A program made the position numbers and the translations under genes. The notes below the pieces were generated by a model. That model saw nothing but the letters and a program-made list of their open reading frames with translations, made no database searches and was not told the DNA's origin. From Diphasiastrum complanatum (taxonomy: Eukaryota; Streptophyta; Lycopodiopsida; Lycopodiales; Lycopodiaceae): DNA of 64,000 bases. The stretch is from the NCBI GenBank assembly GCA_029204225.1, contig CM055093.1:21646823-21710822 (forward strand). Reading direction: 5' to 3'. Below are positions 11,283-22,187 of the stretch, one piece after another (position 1 is the first letter of the stretch; each line of letters opens with the position of its first letter).

Positions 11283-12553
11283 AAAGCTGATGGTAGTCCT
11301 GATGATCCAAAATCAGAAATGGTTAGCAATTCCCAGATCCCAAACAGATTTCCAAAAGGCAAACGAGAGCAATGAAATGAAAGAAAGTGAAAGCAAACAT
11401 GAGATATTTATTTCAATCTTCACAAACAAATGCTTCAACGCACTCGCACCACAACACACGCTGTGCAAAAATCATCCACAAACACCACTAACAGCGCAAA
11501 GCCGAAGAACACTCGCACCACAACACAAACCGTACAGTATACGATAGAACTACGGTTTTAAAATCGTATATCCTCAAAACATGGCTATAACGCCACATTT
11601 AGGGCCCTGCGTGTCCCTAAATGGAATTGAGGCTCGCCCTCCTGGGCTCGGCTAAATATCATTTAGGGCCCTAAATGTAGTACAAAATGTATTAGTATGC
11701 TAGCTGTCAAGGGTGGCCATTATGCAGAATAGGCTAGTAAACCAGCTGTCATGGTGGTCATGCGAGCATGTTGTATTAGTAGCCGGTTGGCTTTGTCATT
11801 CCAGCATAATGTATTAGTAGCCAATTGGCTTTTCCAAATTGTGACATGCAATTGCGTGGTTGAGAATTGTGGTAGTGGAGGTCATTCCAAAATTAAAAAA
11901 AAACCTGAGCACACACAGCATTACGTTCCTCGTTACTGAGGCCCTCGGGGCAGGGCCTTCCCCCACGTAGACCGTTCCCCAACACGAACTAATAGGAGCA
12001 CGAAGTGCACAACTCCTCCAACAGCATAAACCTACGCGTATAACAATCAAGATCAACCATTGTTTATTCTTGATAACGCGTACAAGATCAACCAACCCTT
12101 TATATTTCTAGTTTGTTAATTATTCATCACTGATCATGGTGTTTGAAAAGTTGAAGAATGCAAGCAGTGTGCGGTTGAACTAGTCCAAATTTTGACACAA
12201 TATCATCTCAAGTTCTGTCGGCATTTCCCGGTTGTTATAATCAGTATCGTTAGTGTAAATGGTAAATGTAAAATAAGTGTCTACTCCATATATACTAATC
12301 TAGTCGCTTCATCCGAGTCCCCTAGTAATTCATTCTAAGTTTAGCTTCCTTCCTCTAAATTGGTCTGGTGATAACTCTGGAACGTATTATTAATGACAAT
12401 GTCATTCATCCCGCACACCGAGCTGAGTCAAGCTGCTACTAGATTGCGTCCCCACACCGAGCCGGGTCAAGCTGCTACTACATTGCTTCCACGGCGCTTG
12501 CTCTCCTTTCCACTCAGCTCCCAGTTAGTCTTCTATGCTCTGTACTCAGCCGA
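11283..12553. other. Intergenic, no gene seen
   Basis: AT-rich. Two near-tandem copies of 'tgtattagtagcc..ttggctttt' lie at about 11771-11835, and a 'tttagggccctaaat'-type palindrome near 11670. Short open frames here show no recognisable domain. Confidence 0.5.
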
Positions 12554-12560
12554 TATAAAA
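12554..12560 (+). promoter_or_regulatory. TATA box of the GH18 gene
   Basis: TATAAAA in a GC-poorer setting, 237 bases before the GH18 ATG, leaving room for a 5' UTR of about 200 bases. No other good TATA is closer. Confidence 0.45.
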
Positions 12561-12796
12561 TCCTGCTTCCTCTACGATGCCTGCAGCACTATCATTCACA
12601 CTCATCATTAAACACTAGTGCTCCACTCCCTTGAGAGTTAACTATCTAGCTAGCTCAGGAATCCTAACTTCCAAACTCCAATGCCTTATCTCTAGCTCTC
12701 AGAGTACTCACAAGTGATCATCCTGTGGATCGCGAATTTCAGTCGAAATACCATAAAAAAATACAGTCCCTAGAGGCTGATTCATAAATTGAAGCA

Positions 12797-13751
12797 ATGG
12801 CACAAAGGCAAAGAATTCAGCTTTCCCCAAATTCCTGCTATGTTGTGCTACTGATAATTATTTCTTCAACAGCCATCGACACCGCGTCGGCGGTCAGACA
12901 TTTCCCTGGGGCAGTGGCTCGTGCACTCCTCCAATCCACCCACGGTAACCTGATAGTGGGACTACATAGGCGCCTCTGGAGCGTCGGATCTCCAATTTAC
13001 GGATCTCCCTATATCCGCCTCCCTGCAATACATCTTACCTCTCTCATTCGCCATCGATGCAGACGCCTCGGGAAACACTCAGAATGGTATCTTCAGCCCC
13101 TTTTGGGCATCCAGTCTAACTCCCGAGGCTGCACAGAGCTTCAAGCAGAGCAATCCCAACGTCAAGCTGCTTGTCAGCCTCGCAGGCTTCTCCCAGTTCA
13201 CCTCAGCCGGCACCACCAGGAATGTCGACTGGTATGATCCCCCCAGCACCGACACTTGGATCACCAATGCAGTCAGCTCCATCTCCAGCCTCGTTTCTCA
13301 ATACTCACTGGACGGCGTGGACGTAGACTACGAGAACTTTCCCACCTCTACCACGTTCACCACCTGCATTGGTGGTCTCATCTCCAACCTCAAGAGCGCT
13401 GGAACTATTTCCACAGCATCCATTGCCCCCTTTGGAGCCACTCTTTCCATCTATTCAGACCTCTTTGCCAACTTTGGTTCCTCCATAGATTACGTGAACT
13501 ATCAGTTCTACGCTGATGGTTTGGCATCTCAATCCGACTTCGTAAGCAGCTACAACAATGTGGCTGGCAGTTTCGATGCTAGCAAGCTGCTGGCTAGTGT
13601 TGAGGCTGGTGGCCGAGGACTGCAGGGATCCGACTTCACTGGAGCCGCCCAACAATTGAACATTCCAGGCATCATGATCTTCAATGTTGACAACGATAAG
13701 GGAACTGGCTTCAGCACCGAGCAGGCAGTGGCTTCTTTTCTCTCCAGTTAG
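12797..13751 (+). pseudogene. Secreted GH18 chitinase-like protein (tulip-bulb chitinase / chitinase 2-like), one frameshift
   Basis: GH18 chitinases of this plant group hydrolyse beta-1,4 GlcNAc polymers in defence or storage. The ATG at 12797 opens a signal peptide with hydrophobic core VVLLIIISSTAIDTASA. The mature part should begin near YIGA. There the frame changes by +1 in the GGG run at 12958-12960. From then on the sequence is open to 13751: LSFAIDADASGNTQNGIFSP, SNPNVKLLVSLAGFS, the active-site strand LDGVDVDYENF (DxxDxDxE complete; acid Glu codon 13332), STASIAPFG, IDYVNYQFYADG, LLASVEAGGRG and IPGIMIFNVDNDKG. It is intronless and about 318 codons, the usual length. A single-base change is the only visible lesion, so recent loss or a sequencing error are both possible. 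Confidence 0.85.
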
Positions 13752-15180
13752 CAGCTTCAGCTTATAAAATTCTATAAAGGTAATGAAAGAGGTGAGGAGT
13801 TCCTCCTATAACATGCATTCATGGCGATGTGTGTGACATGCTTTGAAAGTTCTATGCGGTTCACGAGACCTTTAAAGCAAATGGGAATCATTAGGAAAAG
13901 CTACCCAATTCGTACTCGATGGAGGTGCATTTTGCTTGGGTATTGGATTGCTCTTAATTACAAAAAGGTTACCCGTTTGGCAGTTCAAAGTTGTCTTCCA
14001 AAGAAGTGTCCTCAAGCTCTATTTGACAAAGTTAATGAGACAACTGGTGGTGCGTTTTCTACTTCATGTTTCCACATTAATAGTTGTAGCACCATTCAAG
14101 ATTGGTGGTGTAACTCCACCAAATCTATAAAGGGTACATGAAAATGGTATGCAATTATAGTGTCATTATACATGTAAAGAATTTGCCCTAGACATCATGC
14201 CTAATTCACCAAGATTAACTACATCAATTTTTATACTTTATAATATATCAAATCATATTACATCCACAATAAGTTCAAACATCTAATCAATTGATTAGAT
14301 AACCCACACCATGAAGGCCTTCTCCTTTTGGATGAATGAAACTGGCTTGCTCAGCTACATTCCTAACAATGTCATACATGAATTCTTCAAAGATGGCCTC
14401 ATCCATCCTGATGATTGATGATTCTCATTCCAACTTGCAAATATCAAGAACTTGATATGAGGTCACTTTAGTTTAAATCTGTCTGAACGTCCCCACCATC
14501 CACATTGGGTTTCACAATGTTTTGGGATGGTCATTGGTCATACATGAGTACAAAAGGATGGCCATGATGAAAAACAAGGAATTGCATTTTTCCATAACGT
14601 GTCTTGTAGTCTTCTACACCTTCTTTAGTCTCAATCACTCATTTCTCACCATTCTAATAGCATTATATGAAGAAATTTGATATAATGGAAAAGAGTAAGT
14701 GAGGATCTCCTCTCAAGATGCAATTGTCCTAAAGTCAATGACATCATGTCAAGCTAAAAGTCATTGAAAATTTCACACGACTCCCGAATCAAATCCACAT
14801 AATTTTTACTTGTCCACAAACTCATTTTTATTCCCCATTATTGAACTAGTCTCTCCACTTAGATGTGTACTTGCAACTAGCAACTCTTCCTTATCCTCAG
14901 TGGAGATGTCTTTAATGGCAATGATGTTGGTCATACCATAATCAAGGAAGTAGTGGTGGTCATTGCAAACCAATAATCAAGGATATCCCCAAGAAAATCA
15001 AAAGAACTATCAATTGACTACATTAAAAACTCGCGTCTTGCAAAGTCACGTCCATGGATGTATAGTTCTTGATTTCTTTATCAACCATTCTCCATTTAGC
15101 TTTAGGGTTATTGAAAACCATATGCTAGAGAGAATTATGGCCAAATATTGGAAAAGGGAAAGAGAGAATAAGCATTGAAT
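13752..15180. other. No gene supported
   Basis: AT-rich. 'tataaaattctataaagg' just after the GH18 stop may hold its polyadenylation signal. Two overlapping open frames at 13821-14141 have no recognisable domain. The far end may hold unrecognisable 3' parts of the minus-strand gypsy relic. Confidence 0.4.
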
Positions 15181-15189
15181 GACGCAAAA

Positions 15190-17700
15190 GTATATTGACC
15201 TATCAACAAAATCTGGGCTAAATCAAGAGTTTTCGTAGTTGATTTCATAGGAATGAATGTAGCTAATTTAGCCTAGTTTGTCCACTACCACCCAAATAGA
15301 TTCATTCTAGCAATGGGTCCTGGGAAGTCCAACTACAAAATCCATAGGTATACTTTCTCATTTCTTATATATGGGATATCTAAAGGATGTAGTAAGCCAT
15401 AATCTTTAAAACGTTTAGCTTTAGCTATTTGGCAGGGTTTACACCTTATTACATGCGCTTCCACGTATAATTTGAGTTTCAACCAATAGAACTTTCTCTT
15501 GACCAAGTCTAGGGTTTTGTGTGTACCACGATGACTAGCATAGGGATTGTCATGACAATTAAAAAGAATCTTCTTCTTCAACAATCTGCTTATCTCTTGA
15601 GTTTCTCAACGAATTGATTTAGTTTCTTAGTCTAAATTAGAAGCGAACTATGTTGATTCCCCTTTTTCTTCTTATTCACCCTTGTCTTTGTTAATTTATC
15701 GAGAGGTGCCGCTACCTTAGCATATTCTTGTATGAATCTACAAAAGAAAACTGTACTTATCTAATTATCTTCAGAATAATGTACTAGCTCATCTTTAAAG
15801 AATTTACATTTAGATTCTTTTGTATAGAGCTTCTCCTATAGAAGAGTCTTTAAGATAGTTTGAATTTGTTTTGTATGTTCCTTAAAGGTTTTATTGTAGA
15901 CGAGAATGTCATCTAGGAACACAAAAACAAATTTTCTTAGATATATGGATGAAATAAATCATTCATCATTTGTTGAAATGTTGCTAGTGCATTCGTTAAC
16001 CCAAAAGGCAATAATAAAGTTTTGTAACGCCCAAATCTAGCCTAATCAATCTACCAAATCACCCATCTTGACAAACATCCGAAAGCCTCCATCCTTCTTC
16101 CCTTTCAAGAGAACCAAATCACTTCATGGTGCATTACTAGATTGAATATGTCCCATCCTCAAATAATTTTCTATCTGATTAGTAACCTCTATCTCCTCCT
16201 AAAATAACCATAAGGTTGTTTGGAGATAGGTGGACTACTTGGAATTAACTCTATCTTATGGTCAACTAACGTAAACATCTTGAAATTCATTAACGATCAT
16301 ATATATTTCTTGGTTTGCTCTACATCTTAATCAACAGAGTTAATAACTTTTAAAAGTTCACAACCATTTGAATCCTTCTTGGAAAATTCCAAAATAGGTA
16401 AAGCAAACAAAGAATGTGCTTCATACATAGAATCAACTTCCATTGAAGAAAGCCCTTCAAAGAAATGAACTTATTTATCTCCAAACATTGTAACTACTTT
16501 ATCCCCTTCTCTGAAAAAAAAAAGTACACGTCTTTCAAAAATTAATCTCCAAATATTTGGATTTCTTAAATAACCATTCGTAATCTAAGATAAGATTCGT
16601 CCATGCTCAATCTAAAACATAAAAATCAACTATTAGTTCCATATGTCCTTAAATAACAACTAGAAAATTTGGCTCTTTACATCCCAAGCCTCCAATTCAA
16701 CACCCAAAGCTATATAAATCTTATATATATAGTTTTGGTTTCAGTGTTCAGGTCGAGTTTCAGAATCTACAAAATATGAGGATTTTTAAAGTTATGAGTC
16801 AATCCATTGTTTAGTAAAGTACTAACTTCCTCACCATACATTGTGTCTTTTTAATGAAATAGTTGGCATTTGGCATGAAAGAAATAGTATTGAATGAACA
16901 TTCACACTCACAATCAACCAAATTAGTTTGAAGTTTCAAACCTTTATCACCCGACATTTCAATCATTTAAGTTCTTGATTTCTTTCACTCATGAAAAGTT
17001 TTTATAAGATGTCCATGTTTATTGAAAATGTAGCAAACATTATATTTATGAGGCTTCTTCTGGGACAATTTGCTTTGCTGAATTCATAAGAATTCATAAG
17101 TTGCTCTATCCAATTCATCAAAGTACCAGGGCTGATTTTGCTCTTGAAATTGTTTTTTTCCTACTCCTACTGCTTCCTTGATGCTACTATCATAGAATCA
17201 TGGGCCTTTATGATATGGATCACTCCGTCAAGATTTTAATGCAAGTTTCTTGGACATTCATTCTAGTAGTCAACCAAAAAATCCTAGGATGAATTGCCAT
17301 GAGACTAACTTCATGTCGAATGATGGAATCTTAGTCAATAGATCCAAAAATTTCTTGACATAGGTATTTATCTTACTCCCCATTTTACAATTGATAAATC
17401 TTTGATAATTCTACATCATTAGCCACCAAAAATGCCTTCCAAATAACTTCCATAAGTTCTCTCCATGTACCATGCCTTTGGTACATCATTTGGTGAAATA
17501 TGCACATTGCTTAAAATGCACTTTCAATGATTTGTAATTTTATGATTTTAGTAACAATTATGTTGACTTCATCTTGCTGTGAAGGTCATAAGCAATGATC
17601 ATTCTCGTCTAATCCAAATACTTAAAATCTAAGTTCTCCAAATCATCTCCACTAAGCACATTTTTGACATTAAGCTTTACAATTTTTTCCTTTTTCAAAT
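15190..17700 (-). pseudogene. Highly decayed Ty3/gypsy (chromovirus-like) gag-pol
   Basis: Read on the minus strand from right to left. Gag fragment WRELMEVIWKAFLVANDVEL and NTYVKKFLDLL lie at about 17480-17330. A degenerate zinc knuckle (CYIFNKHGH) is near 17030. RT block LPFGLTNALATFQQMMND and, after stops and a frameshift, DDILVYN lie at about 16010-15900. The integrase zinc module spans 15584-15400 (YASHRGTHKTLDLVKRKFYW, then CKPCQIAKA). The start of the integrase core (MDFVVGLP, IWVVVDK) is at about 15350-15270. Gene order and motif wording match chromovirus-type gypsy rather than the tRNA-Asp family elsewhere in the window. Many stops; LTRs not recognised. Confidence 0.75.
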
Positions 17701-18713
17701 ATTGCATTACAATCTTTAGCTACAAAATACAATCAATAGTACATTTGGAATGTTTTGTGTTTTGACATAACATACACCACATGTCTATATGCATGCACCT
17801 CAAAGTCTAAAACGTTCACTAAAACTTGGGTTAACATTTTTGAACTACAAAGTACCATTTTAGTTCATTGTATGATGTGCTTGAAGCTTTAGACAAATGC
17901 AAAAATACACCTCATTATTTATACATATGCACACATACTTTGTTTTCATAGATAACATATAGCTACAATTATCACCATAAAGTGCATGTAAAGTTCAACG
18001 ATTTCTTACTAAGAAAGTTTGTAACAAACTTTTTATAATCAACAATCACTTGTGACAATGAATCGGTATGAGATTAAGTCTGTGGAGCTCTACCAAGCGG
18101 CTCATCTCATCATCAATACTTTCTCCCAACTCTTTGCCAATAGTTAGAGAACCCAAAACAGAGAGAGCTTGAAAAAAAATTGCAAAGTCTGAAGAGTGAC
18201 AACCACTTGGTCCCATTCATATATTTATATGGTCATGATTGGAAAGAGACACAAGTGAGAATTTGTAAAGACATATTGCCAAGAGAGAGATTCTAAAGCT
18301 CGTTGGTCATGTTGGTACTATCACAATATTTTTTTCAAATATAGTAATTTTCATAATCTTTTTATTGTGCAAAGTCCTAAGTCTAGGATTTAGGAGTTCC
18401 CTTGGGCTTAAACTAGAATCTTAAAAGGTGTTGCTATTGACAAATTCCAAGCTTGATTTAAATAATGAGATATTCGTGAATGCTTGTCTTGATTCCACCA
18501 AACCATAAGGGAGGTCTAGCTCTAATCACAATCTCATGTGAGTTGGATTGAGTGAGGAGCTAACAATCATCCTAATAAATAGGTCATTTCTAATTGAGAC
18601 AAGTTTGCTTATATGTAGATCATTTCCAGTAGTTGTGAATTGGTTTAACTTTTAGAGACCACATGAATACTTGCACATCTAGGATGAGGTTCCAAGATGA
18701 GCAGCTCCTCCAG
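17533..18713. repeat. Direct repeat, copy 1 (about 1.18 kb)
   Basis: From 'gattttagtaacaattatg' to 'gatgagcagctcctcc' it matches 18896-20068 in order, with substitutions and small indels. A short minus-strand frame near 18140-18070 (LGSLTIGKELGES, DEMSRLVELHRLN) is open but unrecognised. Copy 1 overlaps the gag end of the minus-strand relic, so it may be its 5' UTR or LTR. Confidence 0.8.
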
Positions 18714-18895
18714 GATCCATCATGTGCTTTGCTCACATTGCATTTTAACTTGGGCTAAGTTTTCAAGTGTGAAGGGTTCATAGTATTCAGATTTTCATTG
18801 TGAGTTCTTGGATGTGCTAGCACCTCTCGAATGTATATTTTGGACATCTTGGAATCCACAACGAGAATGGGACAATGGACGTTATATGGTTCATA

Positions 18896-20068
18896 ATTTT
18901 TATAATTTTAGTAACAATTATGTTGACTTCATCTTGATATGAAGGTCAGAAGCAATGATCATTCGCGCCTAATCCAAATACTTAACAACTAAGCTCTCGA
19001 AATCATCACCACTAAGCACATTTTGGACATTAAGCTTTACAATTTTTTTCTTTTTCAAATGTTGCATTACAACCTTTAGCTACAAAATTACAATCCATAG
19101 TACATTTGGAATGTTTTGTGTTTTGGCATAACATACACCACATGTCTATATGCATGCACCTCAAAGTCTTAAACGTTCACTACAACTTCAGTTAACATTT
19201 TGAACTACAAAGTACCATTTTAGTACATTGTATGATTTGCTTGACACTTAAGACAAATGCAAAAATACACCTCATTATTTATACATATGCACACATACTT
19301 TTTTTTGTTGTTGGACGCATAGATAACATATAGCTACAATTATCATTATAAAGTGCATATAAAGTTCAGTGATTTCTTACTAAGAAACTTTGTAACAAAC
19401 TTTTTATAATAAGTCTGTGGAGCTCTACCAAGCGGCTCATCTCATCATCAATTCTTTCTCCCAACTCTTTGCCAAGTAGTTAGAGAACCCAAAACAGAGA
19501 GAGCTTGAAAAAAAATTGCAAAATCTCAAGAGTGACAACCAAAACTTGGTCCCATTCATATATTTATGTGGTCATGATTGGAAAGAGACACAACTGCAAA
19601 TTTGTAAAGATATATTTCGAAGAGAGAGATTCTAAAGCTCGTTGGTCATATTGTTACTATCACAATACTTTTTCCTAAATATAGTTTTTTTCATAATCTT
19701 TTTATTGTGCAAAGTCCTAAGTCTTAGTTTTTCTGGAGTCTAGGATTTAGGAGTTCCCTTGGGCTTAAAGTAGAACCTTAAAAGGTGTTGCTAATTACAA
19801 ATTCCAAGCTGGATTTAAATAATGAGATATTCATAAATTCCTATCTTGATTCCACCAAACCATAAGGGAAGTCTAGCTCTAGTCACAATCTCATGTGCGT
19901 TGGATTGAGTGATGAGCTAACAACTGTCCTTATAAATAGGTCATTTCCAATGTCACCTCAAGTTTTTATAAAGAAGTAACCAGTAGTTGTGAATTGGTTT
20001 ATCTTTTAGAGGCCACGTGAATACTTGCATATCTAAGCTGAGGTTCCAAGATGAGCAGCTCCTCCGGG
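18896..20068. repeat. Direct repeat, copy 2 (about 1.17 kb)
   Basis: Second copy of 17533-18713, separated from it by about 180 bases. Differences include a 'tttttgttgttggacgc' insertion near 19300 and loss of a stretch present at about 18029-18078. It ends where the next LTR fragment begins. Confidence 0.8.
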
Positions 20069-20581
20069 TGTTGATGGTATTCATTGTACATAAATAAACT
20101 AGGTGTGAGGGCTATGGCATCCTGTGTGCGTAAGCTCGTAGCCCAATGAGCACATGTTAAATATGTATTATGAAATAAAATAGAATTGGGCCATGTAAAT
20201 AAACTAAAATTAAAGGCCCAAAGTCTAAGTTGATTAAGTTTGATTTTAGTTCTAAGATGTAGTCAAAGTCAAAGTGGTGGTAGGTGGAGTGTGCTTCTTT
20301 GTGCACCGTAGATCTAGTTGTGTTTCTTTAGAAGGGCTAGGATTTCAATCCTTCCCTCAATGAAGTAGCCAATGGAAGCAAAGGGGCAAGGGCCTCCCTG
20401 AGAAGAAAAAAGCACCTCTTGTACTCCATTTGACATGCTAATTGAGAGGAGGAAACTCTACCACTTTGAGTATCCAAGCATCCTCATGTGCTCTTGCTTT
20501 CTAGTCTAATGCTTTTATTGAATGTTGCTATTAAATTTTGTCATGTTTTTGCTGTTTTCCATGGTTTTGCTATTAAATTCT
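20069..20581 (+). repeat. Truncated, diverged LTR of the tRNA-Asp gypsy family
   Basis: It starts TGTTGATGG and shares with the 9533 LTR the order 'atggcatcctg', 'cccaatgagcac', 'gaagtagccaat', 'ggggcaagggcct', 'gagaggagg.aactctacca' and 'ccaagcatcctcat'. It stops at 20581, where block A begins, without the CCCTACA end. Confidence 0.7.
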
Positions 20582-20898
20582 GCCACCCACCGCGTGAGGA
20601 CTCGTGGGATACTGCATGAGGTAGTCGGTAATTTATTCCTTCACGCTTTAAGGTCTTCAGAATGTCCAGCTGGTTGATACAGAGCTAGAGCCCTAGAAAG
20701 ATTAGACATGATGCTCCTCCATCGATGTTGGTGTGTTCTGCTCAGGCCCTTGCCCTTCGTATGCTCCTTGGCCTTGGTAGAATGTTGGCCTCACCACATA
20801 CGTTCATTGATCTTGCCACCTTCTATTGGTGCAACTTCAAGTTGTGGTGGTGGTGGAATCACCACTGGGGCTAGTGGTGGTTTTTGAGTTGTGCGCTG

Positions 20899-21245
20899 CT
20901 ACCAATCTCTGAAGGCGGCACTGGCTTGAGATAACTCATGATGAGCCTGAAGGCGATATTGATCAAACTCCCCTTGGTATCCCGCCAATGTTTGTCTGAA
21001 AGACTGTACCTGGTGGGTCAGAAAATATGCCTCATGTTGGGTGAGCGGTCTGTTGGTCAACACTAGCTGGGAGAGCCACTCCATTTTCTCCTGATGGAGG
21101 GCTTGTACCTCCACTCCGAGGGGTTGGTTCTCTCTTTCAGCCACTAATAGTTGGGCCTAGAGCGGGGATAGCTGTTGTTGTGCAGCCTGTTGGGCTTCTT
21201 GGAATCTAGTTGTCGCGTCCATCACGGATTTATCTGAGGGCCTTG
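20899..21245 (-). pseudogene. ORF3 coiled-coil fragment (diverged gypsy), block A
   Basis: The minus strand reads a coiled-coil segment (EVQALHQEKMEWLSQ, RPLTQHEAYFLTHQVQ, QTLAGYQGEFDQYR, HELSQA). It aligns with the gypsy-1 ORF3 coil at about 8240-8430 (EVKALQDEKLVWLAQ, RPLSQLEINLLRHQVQ, QTLNNYQ). Many residues differ but the pattern is kept, so it comes from a related but distinct family. The N- and C-terminal parts are not seen in this block, while block B keeps more. Confidence 0.7.
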
Positions 21246-21849
21246 ATATAATCTTGGAGGCCAACCTCATTCTTTTGCAGCCTCATGACCTCTTCCGTCA
21301 GATAAAACAACCCATCAGGTTGGTACTATCATTCCCGAATTCCTACCATCTGAGAGTTCCAACTCCTAGGAATAAGACACTTTACAGTACAAATGTGAAC
21401 CAAATGTCATTTTCGTTTCACGTCACAATCCAATAACAAATAGGGTCAAGTCATGGTTTTATAGATATTTAATATAAATTCAACTTAATGAATTTGATAA
21501 ACCAGTGCTATCATTAGAGGAGTTCCAAGGCCCAAAAGGGCTATCTAAGAAATGCCACATAAGAGAGAGAAAACCGTCGGATTTTAAAACTCCGACCGAG
21601 TTTTTGGTCTGCCCACACAACTCCGATGACTTGACCTCACTAGTAACATGTGTAGTTAACTGGATGTTGGATAGCCGCAACGCGTGGGGTCCATACTTCA
21701 AGGTTTTATTTTTTACCATTAACTAACATGACTTCTCGTGTAAATGCAAAGCATGTTGCACATCACAGTTTCTTTCCATCTACTGATAGCTTTCACATCA
21801 AATGAAAACCGTCTTATCAGTCTGAATATCATGACAAGAAACTTTGAAT

Positions 21850-22105
21850 ATTTTGGATCACAATGAGCGCCAACATGAATCTAAATTTTTGCAATTCAGA
21901 AAATATGGAGTGTGTTAGATCAAAAGGAGCGGCAAGGTTATTTCAAATTTTTGCAATTCAAAAATTTGCAATTTCAACACACGTCTATTGAAAAAGTATT
22001 ATGCTCATAACTGCGAAGCTTTGATTTTGCATATAAAGCAAGAAACATGGGGTATGTTGGATCAAAAAGAGCACCAAGGTCATTTCAATCTTTTGCAGTT
22101 GAAAT
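21850..22105 (+). repeat. Subterminal imperfect repeats of the DNA transposon (copy A)
   Basis: Three imperfect units of 'ttggatcaaaaggagcncc', each followed by 'gcaattca'-type sequence. The homologous set in copy B is at about 40598-40842. Subterminal repeats are common transposase-binding regions in plant DNA transposons; the role here is inferred. Confidence 0.5.
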
Positions 22106-22187
22106 TTTTTTTCGATTAATAGTTTTAATAGCTTGCAAGATATATAACAATTTGGCTTTCCACTAGATTAATCTATCAATTATTAAG

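Noticed and set aside
13821-14141. 106-codon open frame after the GH18 gene
   Set aside because: No recognisable domain, overlaps another frame of similar length, and has no promoter or splice signals that decide for it.
18050-18170. Minus-strand frame with GSLTIGKELGES..DDEMSRL as a possible host gene
   Set aside because: Short, lies in the direct repeat next to a gypsy gag, and no known family is recognised.
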